Shown one piece after another: positions 1 to 6,875 of a stretch of 34,088 nt of DNA. A model generated the notes under the pieces. That model made no database searches. It worked only from the letters and a program-made list of their open reading frames with translations, and was not told the DNA's origin. Origin of the DNA: HGM11416 sp045596285 (GTDB taxonomy: Bacteria > Bacillota > Clostridia > Christensenellales > Borkfalkiaceae); NCBI GenBank assembly GCA_045596285.1, contig JAZOCA010000151.1, positions 1-34,088 of the forward strand, in the 5' to 3' direction. Every line of letters begins with the position of its first letter. Position 1 is the stretch's first letter. Position numbers and translations under genes: made by a program.

Positions 1-120
1 TAGCAGGTAATAAGTGCATGACTGGCAGGTCAAATAAAAAGCACATTTGTGCTAGCCAGTGAACAAGGGCTATGCCCGAAAAATAAAAACCACCCGATAT
101 TCGGGTGGATGTTTATTAAA
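1..120 (+). other. Structured 3' end of an upstream transcript
   Basis: No gene is visible here. Three hairpins come in series: ACTGGC (21-26) with GCCAGT (55-60), enclosing GCACA/TGTGC (41-52); GGGC-TAT-GCCC (67-77); and the terminator stem CCACCCGA/TCGGGTGG (90-108). This looks like the end of a structured RNA or a structured 3' UTR whose beginning lies left of the window. I could not match it to a named RNA family. Confidence 0.4.
90..114 (+). terminator. Intrinsic terminator of the upstream transcript
   Basis: A perfect 8-bp stem CCACCCGA (90-97) and TCGGGTGG (101-108) has a 3-nt loop and is followed by ATGTTT. It closes whatever transcript enters from the left. Confidence 0.7.
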
Positions 121-146
121 GTGTAAATTTATTAAAAAAATTTTTA

Positions 147-170
147 ACACAATATATTGTGGTTTATAAT
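147..170 (+). promoter_or_regulatory. Distal NrdR box with an adjacent -10
   Basis: ACACAATATATTGTGG (147-162) matches the NrdR-box palindrome. A TATAAT (165-170) follows at once, but no good -35 is visible. The box is about 230 bp upstream of the tandem pair that sits at the nrdD promoter. It may control a separate short transcript or aid looping. Confidence 0.5.
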
Positions 171-370
171 ACTATTTTACTATTCATAAATTGAATATTT
201 TTAAAAACAGTTTATAAGGGTTTTATGGCGTAAAAAAGGGGGTGTTTTTGCGTTTTTCTGCGCGCGCATTCAAAAGTCCTTTTAAAAACCCTTTCTAAAG
301 CCTAAAAGAGGACTAAAAAGTGTTTTTAGTTGTTATTTTTCGTTATGAATAATTATTTAAAAAATGTATT
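171..370. other. Gene-free region with inverted repeats
   Basis: No credible ORF. Two inverted repeats are interleaved: AAGGGTTTT (216-224) with AAAACCCTT (285-293), and AGTCCT (275-280) with AGGACT (309-314). The stretch is T-rich and also holds GCGCGCGC (260-267). It could encode a small structured RNA, but nothing identifies it. Confidence 0.3.
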
Positions 371-375
371 TTATG

Positions 376-422
376 CACAAGATATAGTGTGATAAAAAAA
401 TTTCACACACAATATATCGTAT
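376..422 (+). promoter_or_regulatory. Tandem NrdR boxes upstream of nrdD
   Basis: Two 16-bp NrdR-box-like palindromes lie side by side: CACAAGATATAGTGTG (376-391) and ACACAATATATCGTAT (407-422). Their centres are 31 bp apart, three helical turns, which is the classic geometry for cooperative binding by the ATP/dATP-sensing repressor NrdR. They end 15 bp before the -35 of the nrdD promoter. NrdR itself is not in this window. Confidence 0.85.
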
Positions 423-437
423 TTTGCGTTTTTTTGC

Positions 438-466
438 TTGACTTAAAAAAAATGGTATGTTATTAT
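438..466 (+). promoter_or_regulatory. nrdD promoter
   Basis: TTGACT (438-443), a 17-nt spacer and TATTAT (461-466) give a start near 473. This leaves an unusually long leader of about 250 nt before the nrdD start codon. Confidence 0.75.
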
Positions 467-518
467 ATAGTCCCATCCGATAGAAAGCAAGGCGAAAAAG
501 TCGTTGCAAAAGTAAAAA

Positions 519-600
519 AACACCATTATATTAAAAAAATCGTGGTTGTTTTTTTTTGCCCCCTTTTTTAGGTTTTAAGGCTTTTTTTTAACCTTTTTTA
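519..600 (+). promoter_or_regulatory. Leader hairpins with T-tracts, possible attenuator
   Basis: Inside the nrdD leader, AACACCA (519-525) can pair imperfectly with TGGTTGTT (543-550), followed by a run of T (549-557). A second weak hairpin, AGGTT (570-574) with AACCT (590-594), is followed by TTTTT. Both resemble weak intrinsic terminators. No known aptamer was recognised, so attenuation is only a possibility. Confidence 0.3.
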
Positions 601-725
601 GGTAATTTAGTTAGAAATAATTCCATTTATATATATGTATACACACGAAGGAAAAAAAGTATTTACGTGCGCGGTGAAAAGTGGTAACGCGCATAAGATA
701 CTAAAAAAAATATAGGAGGTAAAGT

Positions 726-3110
726 ATGTATCATGTAGTTAAAAGAGACGGCAGCATTGTGGATTTTAATATTGATAAAATAAAGGTTGCCATTATTAAG
801 GCTTTTGAAGCCACAAATAAAGAGTATGATGAAAACGTTATCGATTTTATCGCTCTTAAGGTTACGGCGGACTTTGCAAAGAAGGTTGTAAAGGGTAGAA
901 TTGCCGTTGAACAAATTCAAGATAGTGCAGAAAAGGTTTTAAGTGAAGCAGGGTATTTCGACGTTGCTAAAAACTATATTTTATACCGTAAAAATCACGA
1001 AAAAATCCGTAATATAAAATCTACTATTATAGACTATAAGGAAGTAGTTAACAGCTACGTTAATTCTATAGACTGGCGCGTTAAAGAAAACTCAACCGTT
1101 ACCTATTCGGTTGGGGGGCTTATTTTAAGTAACTCTGGCGCGGTTACCGCTAACTACTGGCTTAGCGAAATTTACGATCAAGAAATCGCAGACGCGCACA
1201 GAAATACTGAAATTCACCTTCACGACCTTTCTATGTTAACCGGCTACTGCGCAGGTTGGTCGCTAAAGCAACTTATTAAAGAAGGTCTTGGCGGAGTTCC
1301 CGGCAAAATCACTTCTTCGCCTGCAAGCCACTTGGCAACGCTATGTAACCAAATGGTTAACTTCCTTGGCATCATGCAAAACGAATGGGCGGGCGCTCAA
1401 GCATTCTCTTCATTCGATACCTATCTTGCTCCTTTCGTTAAAGTAGATAATCTTAGTTATAAAGACGTTAAAAAGTGCATAGAATCATTTATTTACGGCG
1501 TTAATACTCCCAGTCGTTGGGGTACGCAAGCACCTTTTTCTAACATCACTTTAGACTGGACCGTTCCTGCCGACCTTGCTGAACTTCCCGCAAACGTTGG
1601 CGGTAAGGAAATGGATTTTAAGTATAAAGACTGTAAGAAAGAAATGGATATGGTAAACAAGGCGTTTATCGAAGTTATGATCGAAGGCGACGCTAACGGT
1701 AGGGGCTTCCAGTATCCCATTCCCACCTATTCTATCACTAAAACTTTCGACTGGTCTGAAACCGAAAACAATAAACTTCTTTTTGAAATGACCGCTAAAT
1801 ACGGCACTCCTTATTTTAGTAACTATATCAACAGCGATATGGAACCAAGTGATATAAGAAGTATGTGTTGCCGTTTGCGCCTTGATTTAAGAGAATTACG
1901 TAAAAAATCAGGCGGATTCTTCGGTAGTGGCGAAAGCACCGGTTCTATCGGCGTTGTTACTATCAATATTCCCAGAATTGCTTATCAGGCAAAAGACGAA
2001 GCAGATTTCTATGCTAGATTAGATAGATTGATGGATATTTCCGCTCGTTCTTTAAAGATTAAAAGAAACGTTATTTCTAAACTTTTAGATGAAGGTTTAT
2101 ATCCCTATACTAAACGTTATTTAGGTACTTTTAATAACCATTTCTCTACCATAGGTCTTATCGGTATGAACGAAGCATGCCTTAACGCTAAATGGTTAAG
2201 AAAAGATTTAACGCACAAAGAAGCGCAAGATTTTACTAAGGACGTTCTTAATCATATGCGTGAACGCCTTTCTGACTATCAAGAATTGTATGGCGACTTA
2301 TATAACTTAGAAGCAACGCCTGCAGAATCTACTACCTACAGAATGGCTAAGCACGACGTTAAGGATTTCCCCGATATCATTACGGCTGCTAAAGAAGGCG
2401 AAACTCCATATTATACAAACAGTTCACACCTTCCCGTTGGCTATACTGAAGATATTTTCTCTGCTTTAGAAATTCAAGATCAACTTCAAACGCTTTACAC
2501 TTCGGGTACTGTTTTCCATGCATTTATCGGCGAAAAAATGCCCGACTGGAAGTCTGCCGCTAACTTAGTAAGAAAGATTGCGGAAAATTATCAACTTCCT
2601 TATTACACAATTTCTCCCACTTATTCAGTTTGCCGTGACCACGGTTATATCAAGGGCGAAGTTTATACTTGTCCTATATGCGGGCAAGAAACTGAAGTTT
2701 ACAGCCGTATTACCGGGTACTACCGTCCCGTTCAAAACTGGAATGCTGGTAAATCTCAAGAATTCAAGGCAAGAAAACTTTACGACGTTCATAACCCCAA
2801 CTATCAACCAAAGGGTATAGCCGCACAACAAAACTGCGCCTTAGAATGTGAAAATCAAAATAGCGCTCCCGCTGTTTCTAAAATGACTTTATTCACAACC
2901 GCTACTTGCCCCAGATGTAAGGCTATTAAGATGATCTTTAATAAGGGCAACGTTGATTTTGATACTGTTGACTGTTATGAAAATATAGATTTGGTTAACG
3001 CTTACGGCGTTACTAGCGCGCCTACCTTAGTAGTTCCCACAGAAAACGGTGCTAAAGTTTTCCATGGCGAAGGCGAAATTCGCAAGTTTTACGATGAAAA
3101 TTTAAGATAA
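726..3110 (+). CDS. nrdD: Anaerobic (class III) ribonucleoside-triphosphate reductase fused to a glutaredoxin-like domain
   Basis: Reduces ribonucleoside triphosphates to deoxyribonucleotides under anaerobiosis with a glycyl radical. Residues 1-90 are an ATP-cone (VVKRDGS start), the allosteric dATP/ATP sensor. The catalytic barrel follows, with MCCRLRLD at 380-387 holding the expected catalytic Cys pair. A zinc site (C636, H639, C649, C652) precedes the glycyl-radical motif RITGYY, with Gly664. Residues about 717-794 are an added thioredoxin-fold domain with a CPRC redox site (728-731), so the enzyme seems to carry its own NrdH/glutaredoxin-like reductant. At 794 aa it is longer than typical NrdD because of this tail. 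The start is fixed by AGGAGGT at 715-721. The reductase gene downstream fits a thioredoxin-type electron route rather than formate. The activase gene nrdG is not in the window. Controlled by the NrdR boxes upstream. Confidence 0.95.
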   Translation: MYHVVKRDGSIVDFNIDKIKVAIIKAFEATNKEYDENVIDFIALKVTADFAKKVVKGRIAVEQIQDSAEKVLSEAGYFDVAKNYILYRKNHEKIRNIKSTIIDYKEVVNSYVNSIDWRVKENSTVTYSVGGLILSNSGAVTANYWLSEIYDQEIADAHRNTEIHLHDLSMLTGYCAGWSLKQLIKEGLGGVPGKITSSPASHLATLCNQMVNFLGIMQNEWAGAQAFSSFDTYLAPFVKVDNLSYKDVKKCIESFIYGVNTPSRWGTQAPFSNITLDWTVPADLAELPANVGGKEMDFKYKDCKKEMDMVNKAFIEVMIEGDANGRGFQYPIPTYSITKTFDWSETENNKLLFEMTAKYGTPYFSNYINSDMEPSDIRSMCCRLRLDLRELRKKSGGFFGSGESTGSIGVVTINIPRIAYQAKDEADFYARLDRLMDISARSLKIKRNVISKLLDEGLYPYTKRYLGTFNNHFSTIGLIGMNEACLNAKWLRKDLTHKEAQDFTKDVLNHMRERLSDYQELYGDLYNLEATPAESTTYRMAKHDVKDFPDIITAAKEGETPYYTNSSHLPVGYTEDIFSALEIQDQLQTLYTSGTVFHAFIGEKMPDWKSAANLVRKIAENYQLPYYTISPTYSVCRDHGYIKGEVYTCPICGQETEVYSRITGYYRPVQNWNAGKSQEFKARKLYDVHNPNYQPKGIAAQQNCALECENQNSAPAVSKMTLFTTATCPRCKAIKMIFNKGNVDFDTVDCYENIDLVNAYGVTSAPTLVVPTENGAKVFHGEGEIRKFYDENLR

Positions 3111-3173
3111 TATAGGCGTTGTTATTTTGTTATAATTTTCTTGATTTTTTTAATCAAATAGTATATCTTTTTC

Positions 3174-3206
3174 GTATGCCCGATTTTTTGGTCGGGCATA
3201 CTCTTT
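3174..3206 (+). terminator. Terminator after nrdD
   Basis: A perfect 10-bp stem GTATGCCCGA (3174-3183) with TCGGGCATAC (3192-3201) is followed by TCTTTCATTT. It separates nrdD from the flavoprotein gene, so coexpression of the two is at best partial readthrough. Confidence 0.8.
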
Positions 3207-3250
3207 CATTTAAATTTGAATTATAAAAGGAGTAGGGGGATTTCCCCGAA

Positions 3251-4177
3251 ATGATTTTTATGTACGATATAATTGTAATCGGTGGCGGTGTTGCGGGTAT
3301 GAACTGCGCTTTATACGCACTTCGCAACGGCAAAAGCGTTTTGATTTTTGAAGGCGACGGTATCGGTGGCCAAATAGCAAATTCACCAAAGGTAGAAAAT
3401 TTTCCCACTTTTATGGAAATAAGCGGTAACGAACTCGCCGATAAAATGATGGATCAAATAGACGCGCGCGGTGCGGAATTTGAATTCGATAAAGTTAATG
3501 AAGTAATTAAGGAAAAGGATGGATCTTTTACCGTTAAAACGCAATACGCTTCATATCAGGCAAAAAGCGTTGTTGCTGCAGTCGGCGTTAAACATAAGCA
3601 TATAGGGGTTAGCGGGGAAGATAAATTGCTTGGTAAAGGCGTTTATTACTGCGCTTTGTGTGACGGGCCTTTTTATAAAGACAAAGAAGTCGCTTTAATC
3701 GGCGATGGAAATACTGCTATGCAGTACGCTGTTTTGCTTGCAAATATTTGCAAAAAAGTGTATATTTTAACGTGGACGGAAAAATTCTTTGGCGATAAGG
3801 CTTTAGAAAAGGCTATGCTCGCTAAAGAAAACGTCGTTCATATGCCTAACACGCAAACGGTTGCCTTTAAGGGCGAAGAACGTTTAAGCGCTGTTGAATA
3901 TCAAGATAGGGTTAGCGGTGAAATTAAAAGCTTGCAAGTTCCAGCCGTATTCGTCGCAATAGGGCAAGTTCCAGATAACGGCATTTTTACTCACCTTGCA
4001 GACCTTGACCAAAACGGATATTTTATCGCGGGCGAAGATATGTCTACCAAAACGGAAGGATTTTTCGTTGCGGGGGATTGCCGTCAAAAAGGTATGCGCC
4101 AGGTGGTTACCGCTATTGCAGACGGGGCTATTGCAGCAGTATCCGCTTGTTTATATATTGAAAAACAGGCTAATTAA
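3251..4177 (+). CDS. trxB: Thioredoxin-reductase-like flavoprotein with altered nucleotide-binding motif
   Basis: 308 aa, the usual length for low-Mr thioredoxin reductase. FAD-binding GGGVAGMNCA lies near residue 11, the redox disulfide CALC at 134-137 in the YYCALCDG context, a second dinucleotide motif GDGNTA at 151-156, and the FAD C-terminal motif FFVAGDCR near 270. The usual NADPH 2'-phosphate motif HRRxxxR is replaced by TWTEKFF (174-180), so NADPH specificity is doubtful; NADH or ferredoxin are alternatives. Its place after nrdD suggests it reduces the NrdD redoxin domain. The start at 3251 follows a purine-rich AGGAG-AGGGGGA stretch; an in-frame ATG three codons downstream is also possible. 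Confidence 0.88.
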   Translation: MIFMYDIIVIGGGVAGMNCALYALRNGKSVLIFEGDGIGGQIANSPKVENFPTFMEISGNELADKMMDQIDARGAEFEFDKVNEVIKEKDGSFTVKTQYASYQAKSVVAAVGVKHKHIGVSGEDKLLGKGVYYCALCDGPFYKDKEVALIGDGNTAMQYAVLLANICKKVYILTWTEKFFGDKALEKAMLAKENVVHMPNTQTVAFKGEERLSAVEYQDRVSGEIKSLQVPAVFVAIGQVPDNGIFTHLADLDQNGYFIAGEDMSTKTEGFFVAGDCRQKGMRQVVTAIADGAIAAVSACLYIEKQAN

Positions 4178-4286
4178 TTGTTGGCGTAACAGTGCTAAAG
4201 CAATGGGCATAAAACAATTATAAATAGTTAAGTTAGCCAGTTTGTTACTGTGCTATAAAAAATTTCCTTGATAAAACGGGTGTATT

Positions 4287-4943
4287 ATGGGATTTACACA
4301 AGAAAACATCATTTCAACCATTAATAAACAGGGTGTTATTGCCATCATTCGCGGGGTAGATAGCGAAAATCTTAACCCCTTACTAGACGCGTTGTATAAC
4401 GGCGGTTTGCGGGTGGCGGAACTTACTTTTGGCGATAACGATAGTTTAACTTGCGCACTTTTAAAACAGGCTATTTCTTATGTGGGCGATAAAATGATAA
4501 TAGGTGCGGGTACGGTTACAGATATAACCAGAGCAAAACTCGCGCGTGAATGTGGGGCTGGATTTGCAGTTAGCCCTAATACTAACGTTGAAGTTTTTTC
4601 TTACTGCAAGCAAAACGGTATGGTTGTTGTTGGCGGTGCATTCACTCCAACCGAAGTTGAACTTGCCCATCGTAACGGCGCGAATTTTGTAAAAATTTTC
4701 CCCGTGGATATGTTTGGTGAAAAATACGTTAAGGCGTTAAAAGGGCCTTTTAAAAATATACCCTTAATAGTTTTTTCTGGCGTTACTACTAATAATATAG
4801 CAAGTTATATAAAGGCTGGCGCAGTTGGCGCGGGCGTTGGTAGCGAACTTATTAACTTAGAACAAATTAAAAAAGGAAATTTTGATTACGTAACTAAAAA
4901 GGCAGAAGAACTTTTGGAAAAAGTTAGCCAAGCAAAGGGCTAA
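4287..4943 (+). CDS. eda: 2-dehydro-3-deoxy-phosphogluconate (KDPG/KHG) aldolase
   Basis: 218 aa, full length for the class I KDPG/KHG aldolase family, which cleaves KDPG to pyruvate and glyceraldehyde-3-phosphate. The Schiff-base lysine is K136 in FVKIFP, the catalytic glutamate is E45 in VAELTF, and R22 in IIRG and the phosphate-site GAGTV (73-77) are present. GGAFTPTE (116-123) is a small variant of the usual PGxxTPTE. The Shine-Dalgarno is weak. The gene lies 109 bp after the flavoprotein with no clear terminator between, and ends before a strong hairpin. Its physiological substrate (hexuronate or gluconate breakdown) cannot be read from the neighbours. Confidence 0.92.
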   Translation: MGFTQENIISTINKQGVIAIIRGVDSENLNPLLDALYNGGLRVAELTFGDNDSLTCALLKQAISYVGDKMIIGAGTVTDITRAKLARECGAGFAVSPNTNVEVFSYCKQNGMVVVGGAFTPTEVELAHRNGANFVKIFPVDMFGEKYVKALKGPFKNIPLIVFSGVTTNNIASYIKAGAVGAGVGSELINLEQIKKGNFDYVTKKAEELLEKVSQAKG

Positions 4944-4997
4944 TTTTTATAGGGTAGTCTAAACTAAAAGCCCTGCCAAAATCTTTTTAATAAATAA

Positions 4998-5030
4998 AAA
5001 AGCAGTAGTTTTATTTTACTACTGCTTTTA
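4998..5030 (+). terminator. Terminator after eda
   Basis: A perfect 12-bp stem AAAAGCAGTAGT (4998-5009) with ACTACTGCTTTT (5018-5029) and an 8-nt loop. A and T tracts on the two sides make it potentially bidirectional. Confidence 0.85.
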
Positions 5031-5085
5031 AAATGCGCGATAATCGCCTTATACAGCGGGTTTTGTTTTTTTATATCCCTTATTA

Positions 5086-5114
5086 TTGACAAAAGGAATT
5101 CATTGTAGTAAAAT
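5086..5114 (+). promoter_or_regulatory. comFC promoter
   Basis: TTGACA (5086-5091), 17-nt spacer, TAAAAT (5109-5114). The start would be near 5121, leaving a very short leader before the ribosome site AAAGGGGGG and the ATG at 5136. Confidence 0.85.
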
Positions 5115-5135
5115 ATAGTAAAAGGGGGGTAAGAA

Positions 5136-5891
5136 ATGAACAAGAATAAAATTAAAGATAATATAACTGAATTTCTTTTTCCCTTAAACCATACTTGCAA
5201 TAACTGTGGGCGGGAAATTTTTTCGGGTAAAGATTTTTGTGACGAATGCGAAAGCAAACTAATTTATAACGATAAAATTTTTTGTAATCATTGCGGAAGA
5301 AGAACTTTTAACAGCGAAGAATACTGTTATTCTTGTTCGGGAAGAGAAACTCATTTCGAAAAAGCAAGAAGTGTTTTCGTTTACGCCCCGCCTTTAAGTT
5401 ACGTTATTGCAAAATTTAAATACAACCATAAAAAATATTTGGCTAAAATATTTGCGCAAAAAATGGCGTTTGTATTTTATAAAAACTTTTTAAGCGCCGA
5501 TTGCGTTTTATTTACCCCTATGACCGAAGAACGCGAAAGCGAAAGGGGATACAATCAAGCAAAAGTTTTGGCGCAAGAATTTTGTAAAATCACTTCTTTA
5601 CCGTTAATTGAAGATTGTTTGTTAAAAACTAAAGAAACGCCCCGTCAAGCGACTATTTCATCCGCAAAAGACCGCCAAGAAAACTTAAAGGGCAGTTTTA
5701 AAGTAGTTAATAAAGATAAAATTAAAAACAAAACCGTTCTTTTAATAGACGACGTTATGACCACCGGCGCAACGGTAGAAACACTTTGTATGCTAGTAAA
5801 AAAGGCGGGCGTAAAAGAGGTTAACGTGCTAACGGTAGCATCCGTAAGCAAAGGACCGGAAGGCGAACTATCTAATTATAAAAACAACTAA
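5136..5891 (+). CDS. comFC: ComF family phosphoribosyltransferase-like protein
   Basis: 251 aa, the usual length of ComFC/GntX proteins. The N-terminal part has paired CxxC zinc motifs (CNNCG, CDEC, CNHCG, CYSC within residues 20-68). The C-terminal half is a type I phosphoribosyltransferase domain with the PRPP-binding signature VLLIDDVMTTGATV near residue 203. ComFC takes part in inward DNA transport during natural transformation in Bacillus; in anaerobes without other com genes its role is unclear, and no com genes are seen nearby. Monocistronic, with its own promoter and terminator. Confidence 0.88.
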   Translation: MNKNKIKDNITEFLFPLNHTCNNCGREIFSGKDFCDECESKLIYNDKIFCNHCGRRTFNSEEYCYSCSGRETHFEKARSVFVYAPPLSYVIAKFKYNHKKYLAKIFAQKMAFVFYKNFLSADCVLFTPMTEERESERGYNQAKVLAQEFCKITSLPLIEDCLLKTKETPRQATISSAKDRQENLKGSFKVVNKDKIKNKTVLLIDDVMTTGATVETLCMLVKKAGVKEVNVLTVASVSKGPEGELSNYKNN

Positions 5892-5937
5892 AAACCTTGC
5901 TATAAGTCGATTATCGGCTATTTTGCAAGGTTTTTTT
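5892..5937 (+). terminator. Terminator with conserved-loop motif
   Basis: Stem AAACCTTGC (5892-5900) and GCAAGGTTT (5925-5933) followed by T's. The loop carries TATAAGTCGATTATCGGC, a member of the conserved-loop family described in the findings. Closes comFC. Confidence 0.85.
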
Positions 5938-6028
5938 ATTGCTTTTTAGCCCGTAATTTATAAAATTTTTTATCAAAATTGTATAAATAAGGCCATATGT
6001 GGTAATCATTTTATGCGGAGGTCGATTT

Positions 6029-6622
6029 ATGAAGTTAGAAAACAGTAAAACTTATATAAATCTCGCAAAGGATTTTGCGGGAGAATGTCAAGCGCGCACA
6101 AGATATAAATTTATGGAATACGGCGCGCGAAAGGAAGGGCTTAATTGCCTTGCAGAAGTAATAGATAAAGTGGTATTTAACGAATTTAATCATGCAAGAA
6201 TGTTTTATACTTTTATACAAAAGGTAAAAGATGAAAGTTTTTTAAATAAAATAGAATTTTGTGCGGATTATCCCTTTAAGCAAAAATGGAATTTACAAGA
6301 AAATTTAAAAATATCTTCAGAAGATGAGTTTGCAGAATTTTCTGAAATATATCCCGCTCACCGTCAAATTGCGTTAGACGAAGGATTTGAAGATATCGCT
6401 AGACTTTACGAATATATTATCGGTGTAGAAAATTGCCACCATCTTCTATTTAAAGATTTATACGAACAAGTTAAAAACGGAACTATGTATAAAAAAGAAA
6501 AACCCGTAAAGTGGAAGTGTGTTGCCTGCGGATATGAACACGAATCTACTGATGCATGGCAAACTTGCCCGTTGTGTTTTGCAACTCAAGGCATGGTAAT
6601 GCTTCATTTAAAAGACGAATAA
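6029..6622 (+). CDS. rbr: Rubrerythrin
   Basis: 197 aa. The N-terminal four-helix diiron domain has ligands in AGEC (E19), NEFNHA (E52, H55), DEG (E118) and VENCHH (E134, H137); the C-terminal rubredoxin-like domain has C164, C167, C180 and C183. Rubrerythrins reduce hydrogen peroxide in anaerobes, taking electrons from rubredoxin or NAD(P)H enzymes. The start at 6029 is set by GGAGG (6017-6021), 7 nt upstream; an in-frame upstream start at 5999 has no such site. Monocistronic and followed by a strong terminator. Confidence 0.92.
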   Translation: MKLENSKTYINLAKDFAGECQARTRYKFMEYGARKEGLNCLAEVIDKVVFNEFNHARMFYTFIQKVKDESFLNKIEFCADYPFKQKWNLQENLKISSEDEFAEFSEIYPAHRQIALDEGFEDIARLYEYIIGVENCHHLLFKDLYEQVKNGTMYKKEKPVKWKCVACGYEHESTDAWQTCPLCFATQGMVMLHLKDE

Positions 6623-6675
6623 ATTTGTTTTTTTTCATATTTTTCCCCTATATTATATAAGCGTAATGCTACGCA

Positions 6676-6727
6676 AAAACCCCGCTATAAGCCGATTAAC
6701 GCGACTTTTATCGGGGTTTTGCACTTT
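6676..6727 (+). terminator. Terminator with conserved-loop motif
   Basis: Stem AAAACCCCG (6676-6684) and CGGGGTTTT (6712-6720), with a loop holding CTATAAGCCGATTAACGCG. The 45 bases 6676-6720 differ at only one position from 13092-13136. Confidence 0.88.
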
Positions 6728-6743
6728 TTTGCTAAAACAGAAG

Positions 6744-6796
6744 AAAGTTCGGTTTAGACCGAAGTAAAAAAGCCTTTGCTTCAGTGAACGAACTTT
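6744..6796. repeat. Inverted repeat abutting the lipoprotein promoter
   Basis: AAAGTTCG (6744-6751) and CGAACTTT (6789-6796) form a perfect 8-bp inverted repeat, with a smaller palindrome CGGTTTAGACCG (6750-6761) inside. The right arm ends 4 bp before the -35. This is a candidate operator for the regulator encoded at 12143, which is inference only. Confidence 0.4.
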
Positions 6797-6800
6797 TGTA

Positions 6801-6829
6801 TTGACTTACCGATTTATAGCATTTATAAT
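6801..6829 (+). promoter_or_regulatory. Promoter of the glycan-use operon
   Basis: TTGACT (6801-6806), 17-nt spacer and a perfect TATAAT (6824-6829). Transcription starts near 6836, so the lipoprotein start must be the ATG at 6876. Confidence 0.88.
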
Positions 6830-6875
6830 AAAGACGCGCCAAAAGAGCGTAAGATACTTTTCTAAGGAGAAAGAA

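Noticed and set aside
16..35. B12-box-like GACCTGCC on the minus strand
   Set aside because: No other element of a cobalamin riboswitch is visible and no gene lies in the right place.
389..571. 60-codon open frame in the nrdD leader
   Set aside because: It overlaps an NrdR box and the nrdD promoter, has no ribosome site and gives a low-complexity protein.
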